A stretch of 64,000 nucleotides of DNA from an uncultured Prevotellaceae bacterium (GCA_900318685.1 ONLL01000006.1:1-64000); one strand, 5' to 3'; counted from the first letter of the stretch, positions 50,301 through 57,465 are shown. Notes: a model not told the origin generated them from the letters alone. Numbers and translations are program-made.

Positions 50301-50423
50301 AGAAATGGAAAGCAAGAAATCCAAGTCGTTCTCTTCCACTGTCGTCTGGGCGGTGCCAGTCACCGTTGTCATCAGCAGGCACAATAGTGCTGATAGCCGA
50401 GTTAGTAACCTTTTTGTCTTCAT
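47334..50423 (-). CDS. Secreted beta-helix protein with dockerin-like end (paralogue)
   Basis: The 1029-residue protein has the same plan as its 1637-residue neighbour: signal peptide (ending GTAQTT), LamG-like domain, LNTIEDGQSYRVFTMYNNQKYY domain, beta-helix repeats and a dockerin-like tail (DVNSDGSVTIAD, ELNGDGNITIAD). It lacks the second copy of the Tyr-rich domain and part of the repeat region. The segment from DCVVPDNTRLTGTL to GTLNAISGGNP is almost identical in the two proteins, while flanks differ more, pointing to recent duplication or gene conversion. It is probably surface-exposed. Confidence 0.85.
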   Translation of the reverse strand: MKTKRLLTRLSALLCLLMTTVTGTAQTTVEENDLDFLLSISSTGSQAFNTHYTHKANTRVEMDCEVTKNSQSNWEALFGARLSDFQHNAFCFFSRHWNQVSSPQDNPCFNRTGQEKNGTGFVYDERIKLVCEGQTAKWYRPFDPNTVVGSVTTTGTADDGKTPMLFFNLNTSSTEGGVQKDTSPSVMKLYGCKIYEGSTLKCDFVPASYNGTIGLYDRVNHTFDSSITSTSFTSVDADMAYDYYRALNTIEDGQSYRVFTMYNNQKYYVTANGRLSTNLDEAPLFEFIKVPGGEYEYGFKLKNGKIHFTNPKELDEDYLTIGYLNYTDRSDPRDLWEAQVLFLNTEGKYAIRSTNSYSSNDHTNWGWVGKAFWTVNEGTSGPLAEYSWDMNYVWQIEKWIDPSNTIDLSTLTGDCVVPDNTRLTGTLKGFYKVSIADGATVSFRDVNINIDPSGYDEVWDTQYRWAGITCEGNATIFLENTNTVKGFCNEFPGIYVPEGKTLLIYGSGTLNAISGGNPDPNSKYSLMATGIGGGFNMSCGNIIINEGTITATGGDFSAGIGSGRSYDGNPVSCGNITINGGTVTATSEHGGAGIGSGTGYNGTSTCGDITITGGTVTATGGLYSAGIGSGFAYYASSGYGDITISGGTVTATSGTYAAAIGTGFFNHGVSSYCGDITITDGIEKVVAITDYNFVGEGMQGTCGNVTFGDNLGYDAKKLDNTYYICTIQAADKITYPVWIGETQVTYLNKDDILGDGKASYIPDYTGGTLTFTGTPAISGYHEYARIYAKDYDLTINFPKDGLTLNSEYEGIHIEGNKELVINGDVTLTSTSSTIINGNGNVTVNDKLTLNSTSNGAWIDGDFTINGEVEIEQAYIGINADNVTVNGLLNAQNNKNRGINANGDVTVVSGTVMLNGDVAAMQAKGTITIPLTHKVIKPWDGQVKKIDNFSYIVDKENNTIAKEVFIELKDCDVNSDGSVTIADALCIVNHVLGNTPEGFSWPKYELNGDGNITIADAVVVVNMILSGLAK

Positions 50424-50453
50424 GATGTTGTGTTATTTGTGTTATATTGCTTG

Positions 50454-50484
50454 CAAAGGTACAAAAAATCGGGAGCATAACAAA
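50454..50484 (-). promoter_or_regulatory. Promoter of the 1029-residue gene
   Basis: The minus strand has TTTG (50481-50484), a 19-base spacer and TACCTTTG (50454-50461), 31 bases before the ATG. Confidence 0.75.
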
Positions 50485-50534
50485 GAAAAATCGCTACTTT
50501 TTTGCATGGACAGGGAAAATTTGGAAAGAAGAGA

Positions 50535-50568
50535 GGGGGACAGGTCCGATCACGTGGCCTGTCCCCCC
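50535..50568 (-). terminator. Strong hairpin after the 810-residue gene
   Basis: GGGGGACAGG and CCTGTCCCCC form a perfect 10-bp stem with a 13-base loop, 25 bases past the stop codon. A pyrimidine-rich run follows on the minus strand. Confidence 0.65.
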
Positions 50569-50592
50569 TCTGGGTTTTCTGATAGCGGGCGG

Positions 50593-53025
50593 TTATTGCT
50601 CGTTCAGGATCTTATCCACAATCATGACGGCGTCGGTGATGGTGATTTTCGCATCACTATTCATGTCGCCCATGTCTATAAATTCAAGGGAGACGGACTC
50701 TGGAGTATGAGCCATAATTTGTGCCAGCTTCAGGTAGGCCTGATAGGCAGGGATCGGCGTTTCGTCCGCTTTGGTGAATACACTGCCTGACAGCAGATAA
50801 TTATCGTAACAGATATCATAGCAATCTGTATCTGACAAAGTGGTTTCCTCACCAACAGCCGTCAGCATATTATTATAGTTGCGCGATGTAGCCTTCACGG
50901 GAATGGTATACGATCCAGGTTTGCCGACGATGAGCAGTCCCGTACCACTTTGCACTTCCGTCACTCTCAGCATCGTCACTTTTTTAGTCTCCGAATTGTA
51001 TCCTATGGCTACATAAGCTGCGATATCCTTGGTTGCCTCTGTAGAGAAGTCGAGGTCGTATTCACTGCAGAAGGTCGCCATGCCCGAAGCATCTAGTGTA
51101 TAGGCTATTTCCGTTGTGCCGTCGCTTGGTTTCTTTTGCGTTGTAATTCCTGCATCAGTACGAGCAGTGATTGTTATGTCACAATAATACTCTTTGGTGG
51201 CAGGATTATAGTGGATTTCGGCATCCTCTTCTCTTCGACTACTCACAACCTCTCCATTTTCATTGCGGACTTCAGACATTGAAAGATGGATCTTTGACAC
51301 CTCATGGCCTATTGGAGCCTTGACAATTAGGGTCACGACCGATTCCTTTGGAAACCGCAGACAATTTCTTTCTGTTTTTTCTGCCATAGCAGGCTTAAAA
51401 TAGATAGTACCTGCAGACGAATCATAGAAATATGCACAAAGTTGATAAGTCTCTTCTGCGTCGCTCAATGTTACAGTTATCACATGGTTCTCTGTCAAGT
51501 TGCTGATTAGATATGAGCCATTAAACTTTGATGTGATGTCATTATCATCAATCTTTATTGACTTCACTACTTTGCCTTCAGGAATCTCCCTCAAAGAAAA
51601 AGTCACATCAGTGCCTTTGACAAACTGACAAGGCCGTCCAAGCCCATTATTCATGTCATTGAGCGTATAATACAAAAAATCATTATAGTCTTCACCGTTA
51701 TAGATACAATTAACAGTGACCGAGGGCAATTTTTCATAGTCCAGAGAAATCACATGATTACTTGAAAGGTTGCTGATCGTATAATAATAGTTCCATTCAT
51801 CAGGACAATCAGGTGTTATTTCAGCATCATTATCCAAAATCCTCATCCTATATTGCTTATCATCTTCATCCCACACGAAGGCTGGTACTTCCAGGGTAAC
51901 AAACGATCCCTCATTAAACCCATATGCTTCACCAAATGCAACTGACCCCCAATTCTCAAGAGAAGCCCAAACCCAAACACCATCAGGTATTCGGTCTCTA
52001 TCGACTGTAATTGTGTATGTTTTCGCTTCTCCCAACTCTACTGCTACCGAATGGTCTGCATTAAGATTCTTGAACTCATAATAGCCCTGACTGTTATATG
52101 TTTCTGTAACATCCGTGCCATCAATCTTCAATGTTTTTACCTTCCATCCAAGGTCGGTCTCAATTATCATCTGAGTGGTAGAACCGACGAGAAGTTCTGC
52201 ATTAGCATCATTATAATAATACGCTTCTTCATACCTTGACGGATCAAAAAATCTCACATAGCCATGTTCCCAGCCATAGTCGCCATTAGGTTCCATTGAC
52301 AGACTGATGGTTTTTGTATCACCAATTTTAGATACCACCACATTCACATCTATATCATCATTGATGGAGGGGATTACGACACGTCTATTCCTGTTAATTT
52401 CTTCTGTAACATCTTCATCACCTACGCTGACTGAAGCGACTGTATATATTAATCGATTATATGGATTGACTTCTAATAGACAAGATGAACCTAACAAGAC
52501 CTCATACTCTTCTTTCTCTTCATCTGATGTTATTGAATAAATCCGTCTCCAGTTACCTTCGTTCTTTTCACAATGTAAATAAATATATGACAAATTACGA
52601 TCTCTAAATACTTTGACAATCTTCGTAGGAGCCTTAGCTATGGTAAGTGTGACGGTAATATCACTTTTAAGTTCAGGGATTTCAATCAAATTTTCAGAAT
52701 TTACATATTGTCCAGGATCATACGACGTATCATCAACCTTAATTGACGTTACGGTATATATATCAGGGGCCGAATTGTATATATGAATCCGATAACTATA
52801 CCCTCCTGGCATAATACAACTTGGTTGAACAATATAACAGGAACCATCCTCATGGAAGAATTCAACTAGCACTTGGTTAAAATCTTCGGGATAAGGATTT
52901 CCTTCTGCATCCAACAGATTGGCTGTGACTTGGTAATAAGTTTCGTCCTGTCCGAACGCACTCCCGATGCCGGCGAACAAGAATACCGCCAGCAATAGTA
53001 ACTGTTTAAAAACTGTCTGTTTCAT
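50593..53025 (-). CDS. Large secreted protein with dockerin-like end, unknown function
   Basis: The 810-residue protein has a signal peptide (MKQTVFKQLLLLAVFLFAG, then SAFGQ). It consists of repeated beta-rich units of about 90-100 residues, each with a pattern like VKSIKIDDNDITSKFNGSYLISNLTENHVITVTL seen in parts as 'IKVDDTSYDPG', 'SVGDEDVTEEIN' and 'LKIDGTDVTETYN'. These resemble extracellular adhesin-like modules. The end has one calcium-binding half (DMNSDAKITITD). The gene is more AT-rich than its neighbours, suggesting different origin or relaxed selection. I do not recognise a named family for the repeats. Confidence 0.75.
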   Translation of the reverse strand: MKQTVFKQLLLLAVFLFAGIGSAFGQDETYYQVTANLLDAEGNPYPEDFNQVLVEFFHEDGSCYIVQPSCIMPGGYSYRIHIYNSAPDIYTVTSIKVDDTSYDPGQYVNSENLIEIPELKSDITVTLTIAKAPTKIVKVFRDRNLSYIYLHCEKNEGNWRRIYSITSDEEKEEYEVLLGSSCLLEVNPYNRLIYTVASVSVGDEDVTEEINRNRRVVIPSINDDIDVNVVVSKIGDTKTISLSMEPNGDYGWEHGYVRFFDPSRYEEAYYYNDANAELLVGSTTQMIIETDLGWKVKTLKIDGTDVTETYNSQGYYEFKNLNADHSVAVELGEAKTYTITVDRDRIPDGVWVWASLENWGSVAFGEAYGFNEGSFVTLEVPAFVWDEDDKQYRMRILDNDAEITPDCPDEWNYYYTISNLSSNHVISLDYEKLPSVTVNCIYNGEDYNDFLYYTLNDMNNGLGRPCQFVKGTDVTFSLREIPEGKVVKSIKIDDNDITSKFNGSYLISNLTENHVITVTLSDAEETYQLCAYFYDSSAGTIYFKPAMAEKTERNCLRFPKESVVTLIVKAPIGHEVSKIHLSMSEVRNENGEVVSSRREEDAEIHYNPATKEYYCDITITARTDAGITTQKKPSDGTTEIAYTLDASGMATFCSEYDLDFSTEATKDIAAYVAIGYNSETKKVTMLRVTEVQSGTGLLIVGKPGSYTIPVKATSRNYNNMLTAVGEETTLSDTDCYDICYDNYLLSGSVFTKADETPIPAYQAYLKLAQIMAHTPESVSLEFIDMGDMNSDAKITITDAVMIVDKILNEQ

Positions 53026-53074
53026 ACATTTGTTATTTTAAGTTTATTAATATATATGCGTATGTTTGAGTGTG

Positions 53075-53082
53075 CAAAATTA
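53075..53082 (-). promoter_or_regulatory. -7 box of the 810-residue gene
   Basis: The minus strand reads TAATTTTG, about 50 bases before the ATG; the surrounding DNA resembles that at 47130. Confidence 0.5.
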
Positions 53083-53213
53083 CTAATTATTTTTTTATTA
53101 TGTGCCTTTTTTGAACATTTTTTTTCGGAGCGATGCACTTATTTACACAATCCTTTTTTAGAATACAAATACATTTGGTTTCAGAGATACGAAGGTGCGC
53201 TAGTCCGGCTTGA

Positions 53214-53304
53214 GCCCGTTGACTATATTTAACACAAAAAAAATGCGCTAGACTTATTGCCGGGCGCACTTTTTTTACTATCTTTGCAGAGTGATTTGCA
53301 GCCG
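53214..53304 (+). repeat. 91-bp direct repeat, left copy (terminator plus promoter)
   Basis: It matches 54398-54488 over 91 bases with two differences. It contains a hairpin flanked by A and T runs (TGCGC and GCGCA arms, 53236-53277) and then a -7 box TATCTTTG at 53279-53286. As the last possible signal before the Fic start it is probably its promoter. Confidence 0.95.
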
Positions 53305-53368
53305 AACGGAAGAGAAGGATGCTATGGGAAAGGTAGTAGCAGATCTGATTAACCAGCGGAATTAAAAT

Positions 53369-54367
53369 ATGATCGAGATAACAGAAAAGTTCAAGAAAGC
53401 CGACGAAAACAACCGTTTGCTGTCAGCATACAGGCCTCTGCCGCCCGAAACACTGAAGTCGTTGCGCGAATACTACCGTGTGGGACTGACCTATACGAGT
53501 AATGCCCTTGAAGGCAACAGCCTGACAGAGTCAGAAACCAAAGTTGTCATTGAAGACGGACTGACGATTGAGGGCAAGCCCCTGCGCGACCATTACGAGG
53601 CTGTCGGACATGCCAAGGCCTACGACCATATCTACCAGATTACCGAAAAGGAAGGTCTTGCGGAAGAAGACATTCTTTACCTTCATCGCCTGTTCTATCA
53701 GCAGATTGATGCTGAAAAAGCAGGGAAATACCGTGACGTAAAAGTGTATATCAGTGGCAGTCGCTTTGCAGTGTCGTCAGTCTCCAGGATTCCTGCAGAG
53801 ATACAGAAACTGGTGAAATGGTATAACGAGAACGAGAAGAAACTGCACCCTGTAGAGCTGGCAGCCACCCTGCATCAGCGTTTCGTGTTCATCCATCCTT
53901 TTGTGGATGGAAACGGGCGTGTAGCTCGTCTGCTGATGAATCTCGCCTTGCTTCGCAATGGCTTTACCATCGCCATCATCCCTGCTGTCCTGCGTCATGA
54001 ATACATCTATTCGTTAGAGTCTTCCCACACTCGTCCCGAGGTGTTCACCGACTTTATTGCAGATCGTGTAATAGCCACCCAACTCGACTTGCTCAGGCTA
54101 ATGCGGGAAGACGATGATACTGTAAATGATACTGTAAATGATACTGTAAATGATACTGTAAAAGTTGGTGCGTCCCAGCTTTCAAAGACTGAGCAAACCG
54201 TCTTGTATGCGATAAGTTCGTATCCCGATTATTCTTACGAGAAGTTGGCTGCATGCTGCAAGCTCTCACGTCCTACGATTGCCCGTACCATCAAAACCCT
54301 GCAAAGCTGCGAATTCATCCGCCGCATAGGCTCTGACAAAACAGGTCATTGGGAAGTTATACAATAA
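53369..54367 (+). CDS. Fic-family protein (AMP transferase) with C-terminal winged helix
   Basis: The 332-residue protein has the Fic catalytic motif HPFVDGNGRVAR with His176. An N-terminal inhibitory helix carries SNALEG (Ser44 to Glu48-Gly49), the (S/T)xxxE(G/N) motif of self-inhibited Fic enzymes. They transfer AMP from ATP to hydroxyl groups of proteins. A linker with four DTVN repeats (12-bp DNA units, 54115-54162) leads to a winged-helix domain (YEKLAACCKLSRPTIARTIKTL). No separate antitoxin is adjacent. The gene is bracketed by 91-bp direct repeats that each hold a promoter, so it looks like a cassette. A 13-codon ORF (53324-53365) lies directly before the start. Confidence 0.93.
   Translation: MIEITEKFKKADENNRLLSAYRPLPPETLKSLREYYRVGLTYTSNALEGNSLTESETKVVIEDGLTIEGKPLRDHYEAVGHAKAYDHIYQITEKEGLAEEDILYLHRLFYQQIDAEKAGKYRDVKVYISGSRFAVSSVSRIPAEIQKLVKWYNENEKKLHPVELAATLHQRFVFIHPFVDGNGRVARLLMNLALLRNGFTIAIIPAVLRHEYIYSLESSHTRPEVFTDFIADRVIATQLDLLRLMREDDDTVNDTVNDTVNDTVKVGASQLSKTEQTVLYAISSYPDYSYEKLAACCKLSRPTIARTIKTLQSCEFIRRIGSDKTGHWEVIQ
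54115..54162 (+). repeat. Four 12-bp tandem units in the Fic gene
   Basis: GATACTGTAAAT repeated four times (last unit one base off). It encodes DTVN repeats in the linker; gain or loss of a unit keeps the frame and changes linker length. Confidence 0.92.
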
Positions 54368-54397
54368 CGACCCCCTAAACGGCAAGCACGAGTAATG

Positions 54398-54488
54398 GCC
54401 CGTTGACTATATTTAACACAAAAAAAATGCGCTAGACTCATTGTCGGGCGCACTTTTTTTACTATCTTTGCAGAGTGATTTGCAGCCG
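54398..54488 (+). repeat. 91-bp direct repeat, right copy
   Basis: Second copy of the terminator-promoter module, 1184 bases from the first, with -7 box TATCTTTG at 54463-54470. It can end fic transcription and drive the small genes downstream. Confidence 0.95.
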
Positions 54489-54518
54489 TTGGTGGCAGCC
54501 GGTCGAATTTTCTTTACA

Positions 54519-54758
54519 ATGAAGGGAGGAAGAGTACACAACAAACGGTTGAAAGACCACGTTGGTCTGAAGGTCGCCGCACTTCCAGCGGCTGACACAC
54601 CGATGCTGCGGCCGACATTTTCACTAAACGATTTTCTCCAACTCATTTTTTACAACAGCATACATCGTTCATATCATGAACAGCCTGAACCCCCAGCCGA
54701 CGTACATCACCTCTGCAGAAATTATTGTAGAGCGCCTGAGGGTGTCGATAAAGACTAG
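54519..54758 (+). CDS. Possible small protein, 79 residues
   Basis: An ATG 48 bases after the -7 box of the right direct repeat opens a frame that begins MKGGRVHNKRLKDHVG. It overlaps the start of the 114-residue gene in another frame by about 80 bases. I recognise nothing in it. It may be a real leader gene or just an open frame. Confidence 0.25.
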   Translation: MKGGRVHNKRLKDHVGLKVAALPAADTPMLRPTFSLNDFLQLIFYNSIHRSYHEQPEPPADVHHLCRNYCRAPEGVDKD

Positions 54759-55020
54759 GGGTCTGGAGGCCACTATCCACGATTTTGAGGGAATGGAGCG
54801 GCTGCTGTCGGGGCTGCCGTTTTGGCCTGAGGTGAAGGCTGGCGCCGAGATCGTCTTTGCCGAGGAGCGCGAGCGCCTTGAGCAGCTCGAGCTGGCTCGT
54901 GCGAAGGCTACTGCCCCCAACGTCTATCAGTTTATGCCGGCGGCACAGTCGGGTATGAACGTTAATAGTCCAGGAAACTTTATAGGTAAAACAATCAATA
55001 ATGGTAATGGCAATGGATAA
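54676..55020 (+). CDS. Conserved small protein with C-terminal NVNSPGNF motif
   Basis: The 114-residue protein has an amphipathic N-terminal half (TSAEIIVERLRVSIKTRGLE), a charged helix (FAEERERLEQLELARAKA) and a C-terminal tail MNVNSPGNFIGKTINNGNG. The same motif opens the next gene, INVNSPGNFFANEITF. I recognise no family. The two genes overlap by about 20 bases, so they are co-translated and probably act together. Small Asn/Gly tails of this kind suggest a beta-strand that pairs between proteins; this is inference. Confidence 0.6.
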   Translation: MNSLNPQPTYITSAEIIVERLRVSIKTRGLEATIHDFEGMERLLSGLPFWPEVKAGAEIVFAEERERLEQLELARAKATAPNVYQFMPAAQSGMNVNSPGNFIGKTINNGNGNG

Positions 55021-55501
55021 GAATAAAGACAAAAGCGACTTTACGATAAACGTCAATAGTCCGGGCAATTTTTTTGCCAATGAAATCACGTTTGAGGCTC
55101 CCGTATATATCGGAGGGCAGGGCAACGAGCAGACGGTGAACAATGGTAACATGATCCATGAGAAGAACGTCGGCAACGAGAGTAATGAAGCGGGTATGGC
55201 TGCGGCCGATGGCAGTGACAGCAGCCCGTTCGTTCCTGCCGAGGAGCTGTGCCGTTTCGTCCATCCCACATTGAGTGGCGATGATGAAATGAAGGTGCAC
55301 GACGAGATAAAAAAACTAGTGAAGCGCCAGGGCGTACAAGAAATATGTCTCTACTTGCAGAAGATGGCCGATGAGAAGAAGATCCTGCTGCCGCAAAATC
55401 CTGGCGTTGCGTATAAGGAGCTCGTCAGGATGGGGATGCCTGATGGCGAGGGCTTCGGCGAAAAGTATTTCTCGAAATGCTATGCTGCATCCAAACGGTA
55501 A
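55001..55501 (+). CDS. Conserved protein with N-terminal NVNSPGNF motif
   Basis: The 166-residue protein starts within the end of the previous gene; ATGs at 55001, 55007 and 55013 are all possible and the last (MDKNKDKSDF) looks most natural. The N-terminal third is Asn/Gly-rich with the shared motif; the C-terminal part (VHDEIKKLVKRQGVQEICLYLQKMADEKKILLP in two helices, ending YKELVRMGMPDGEGFGEKYFSK) looks like a folded helical domain. No signal peptide. I recognise no family. A clear terminator follows. Confidence 0.65.
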   Translation: MVMAMDKNKDKSDFTINVNSPGNFFANEITFEAPVYIGGQGNEQTVNNGNMIHEKNVGNESNEAGMAAADGSDSSPFVPAEELCRFVHPTLSGDDEMKVHDEIKKLVKRQGVQEICLYLQKMADEKKILLPQNPGVAYKELVRMGMPDGEGFGEKYFSKCYAASKR

Positions 55502-55533
55502 CTCATTCTGCAGACTGATAGTCAAGCATCGGA

Positions 55534-55558
55534 AGCGCCGGTTTCCGGTGCTTTTTTT
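55534..55558 (+). terminator. Rho-independent terminator
   Basis: AGCGCCGG and CCGGTGCT form a stem with a 3-base loop followed by seven T. It ends the two-gene unit 54676-55501. Confidence 0.85.
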
Positions 55559-55578
55559 GTGTTTATAAGTAGCAATCA

Positions 55579-55632
55579 GTAGATATTAGTAGATATTAGT
55601 AGATATTAGTAGAAATTAGTAGAAATCAGTAG
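55579..55632 (+). repeat. 10-bp tandem repeat AGTAGATATT
   Basis: About five units (AGTAGATATT three times, then AGTAGAAATT and AGTAGAAATC) lie between the terminator and the BRO promoter. Confidence 0.9.
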
Positions 55633-55673
55633 CCGGGTGTTTTCTAAAACATCTGGCTATAAGATTTTGTTCT

Positions 55674-55681
55674 TACCTTTG
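55674..55681 (+). promoter_or_regulatory. -7 box of the BRO antirepressor gene
   Basis: TACCTTTG, continuing GCCGTCGCA exactly as upstream of the HU-related gene. The leader is about 80-110 bases. Confidence 0.6.
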
Positions 55682-55763
55682 CCGTCGCATTCCAGTTGCG
55701 ATGCGGGCAGACTGGGATGCATGAGCGCTCAACGAGAATCACGTCCGCACACGTAACACTAAA

Positions 55764-56561
55764 ATGACAAAGAAAGGAACAAAACAAATGATGAACAACA
55801 TTCAAGTTTTCCACCACGAGCTGTTCGGTGATATCCGGACCATGACCAATGAGCAGGGCGAGACCTTCTTCGTAGGGAAGGACGTAGCTGAGGCGCTGGG
55901 GTATGCCAACCCACGAAAGGCTTTGCATGATCATGTAAATGACGAGGACAAGGGGGTAACGAAACGTGACACCCTTGGAGGAACCCAGCAGATGACCATC
56001 ATCAACGAGAGCGGCCTCTATGCCCTGGTGCTCTCGTCGAAGCTGCCGCAGGCTAGGGTGTTCAAGCACTGGGTGACGTCGGTGGTGCTGCCGGCCATCA
56101 GGAAGACGGGCGGCTACATCCCGACGAAGGATGCCAAGGGGCGGAAGCTGACTGACCTCGAGGTCGTGTGCCTGGCATTTAAGATCCAGGAGCGCACCAT
56201 CGAGGAGCAGCACAAGCTGATCAAGGAGATGGCTCCGAAGGCGGAGTATGTCGACGAGGTGCTCGACTCCGTCAGCTGCTACACCACGACGCAGATAGCG
56301 AAGGAGATGGGCATGACGGTGCACGACCTGACGCAGCTGCTGCTCTCCCGCCGCGTGATGTACCGCCAGTCAGGGCAGTACATGCTCTATGCCGACTATG
56401 CCCGCAAGGGCTACGCCCGCAGCCGCACGCACTATCATGTCGACAGCGAGGGCAACAGCAGCACGCGGATATATCTGGTGTGGACGGAGCGGGGCCGCAA
56501 GATGCTTCACCGGATGGCAAAGACGGAAGAGATCATGATTCCGTTCATCAGCAAAAAGTAA
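55764..56561 (+). CDS. BRO-N phage antirepressor with C-terminal ANT/KilAC-like domain
   Basis: The protein has 265 residues from the first ATG; ATGs at 55788 and 55791 (MNNIQVFHHELFG) match other BRO starts and may be the true ones. The BRO-N domain spans about 10-115 (FVGKDVAEALGYANPRKALHDHV). The C-terminal part from about 150 (VSCYTTTQIAKEMGMTVHDLTQLL to GYARSRTHYH) resembles the phage antirepressor C-terminal domain. Family members regulate phage gene expression. Together with the amidase and P-loop genes downstream it suggests phage-related origin, but no structural genes are seen. A truncated copy lies at 200-502. Confidence 0.9.
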   Translation: MTKKGTKQMMNNIQVFHHELFGDIRTMTNEQGETFFVGKDVAEALGYANPRKALHDHVNDEDKGVTKRDTLGGTQQMTIINESGLYALVLSSKLPQARVFKHWVTSVVLPAIRKTGGYIPTKDAKGRKLTDLEVVCLAFKIQERTIEEQHKLIKEMAPKAEYVDEVLDSVSCYTTTQIAKEMGMTVHDLTQLLLSRRVMYRQSGQYMLYADYARKGYARSRTHYHVDSEGNSSTRIYLVWTERGRKMLHRMAKTEEIMIPFISKK

Positions 56562-56563
56562 AT

Positions 56564-56717
56564 GGTCGCTTCGCTCCGCTCGAGCTTTGCTCGCTTGCTA
56601 CCAAAGGGACGCAAGAATGTTAAAACAAAAATTTATAAGAAAATTAATCGAGCACCGGATGAGTTCTTTAAATTTTTAAAAATAATTTTTGTTTTAATTT
56701 TGAGGGCGAAGCCCGAC
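56564..56717. repeat. AT-rich inverted-repeat element (copy B)
   Basis: The core at about 56630-56704 matches copy A (41176-41287). The left arm is interrupted by extra sequence rich in GCTCG. Inner arms AAAACAAAAATT and AATTTTTGTTTT pair. It lies between the BRO and amidase genes, starting at the BRO stop codon. Confidence 0.8.
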
Positions 56718-56780
56718 CAAAGACTCTAAAACGATAACGAAAACGAAAACGAAAACGAAAAAAGAAAGGAACAAACGAAC

Positions 56781-57263
56781 ATGCGAAAGATCAATGAGAT
56801 TATCATTCACTGCAGCGACACACAGGAAGGCTGCGACGTGACAGCGAAGGACATCCGCAGCTGGCATACCACACCGAAAGAGAAAGGCGGACGCGGCTGG
56901 CGCGACATAGGCTACCACTACGTCATACGCCTCGACGGCACCATCGAACTGGGACGGCCGCTGGAGAAGGCCGGCGCTCACTGCATAGGCCGCAATGGCG
57001 AAGACCACAACTCGCACTCCATCGGCATCTGCTACATCGGCGGCCGCCATATCAAGGAGGACGGCACCTGGGAATGGGGCGACACCCGCACCGAGGAGCA
57101 GAAGGACGCGATGGCGCGGCTGGTGGCGATGCTGCTCGAGGCATTCCCCCAGGCCACCGTCCACGGCCACTATGAGTTTGCAGCCAGGGCCTGCCCGTGC
57201 TTCGACGTGCAGCGGTGGCTTAGGACGGACTATGAGTCGAGAGTAAAGGAACTTGACAAATAG
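56781..57263 (+). CDS. N-acetylmuramoyl-L-alanine amidase
   Basis: The 160-residue Amidase_2 protein cleaves the bond between muramic acid and the stem peptide of peptidoglycan. Zinc ligands are His10 (HCSD), His130 (HGHYEF) and Cys138 (ACPCFDV), spaced as in T7 lysozyme, with the catalytic Tyr in GYHYVIRLDG. There is no signal peptide, as in phage endolysins. This type is multicopy in Bacteroidales, usually beside HU-like and smalltalk genes; here it follows BRO and precedes the array-flanked 164-residue gene. A purine-rich GAAAACG repeat runs up to the start. Confidence 0.95.
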   Translation: MRKINEIIIHCSDTQEGCDVTAKDIRSWHTTPKEKGGRGWRDIGYHYVIRLDGTIELGRPLEKAGAHCIGRNGEDHNSHSIGICYIGGRHIKEDGTWEWGDTRTEEQKDAMARLVAMLLEAFPQATVHGHYEFAARACPCFDVQRWLRTDYESRVKELDK

Positions 57264-57273
57264 GCAGTCGCGA

Positions 57274-57310
57274 AAGTACGCAAGTACGCAAATGCGCAAG
57301 TAATCGTTAA
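57274..57310 (-). repeat. Octamer array, ACTTGCGY type, inverted
   Basis: Units read AAGTACGC, AAGTACGC, AAATGCGC on the plus strand and end in AAGTAATCGTTAA. It lies 10 bases past the amidase stop. Confidence 0.9.
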
Positions 57311-57328
57311 GAGACAAAAGGATGATGT

Positions 57329-57365
57329 GAATATATATATTATATAAATATAATATATAATATTC
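57329..57365. repeat. Imperfect AT-rich palindrome
   Basis: About 37 bases from GAATAT to ATATTC, nearly self-complementary. It occupies the same place between two inverted arrays as the 40-bp palindrome at 589-628, but its sequence is different. Confidence 0.8.
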
Positions 57366-57413
57366 AAAAACAGATAGAGCAAATGACGACAGAACATAGA
57401 TGAGAAAGATGGC

Positions 57414-57450
57414 TTAACGCTTACTTGCGTACTTGCGCACTTGCGCACTT
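57414..57450 (+). repeat. Octamer array, ACTTGCGY type, forward
   Basis: TTAACGCTT then ACTTGCGT, ACTTGCGC, ACTTGCGC and a half unit, ending 15 bases before the start at 57466. It is inverted relative to 57274-57310. Confidence 0.9.
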
Positions 57451-57465
57451 GAAAGGAGCAATGAA

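Noticed and set aside
53026-53213. RNA gene upstream of the 810-residue gene
   Set aside because: AT-rich and similar to the region at 47130, but no stable fold or tRNA-like pattern could be seen; it reads as a promoter region.
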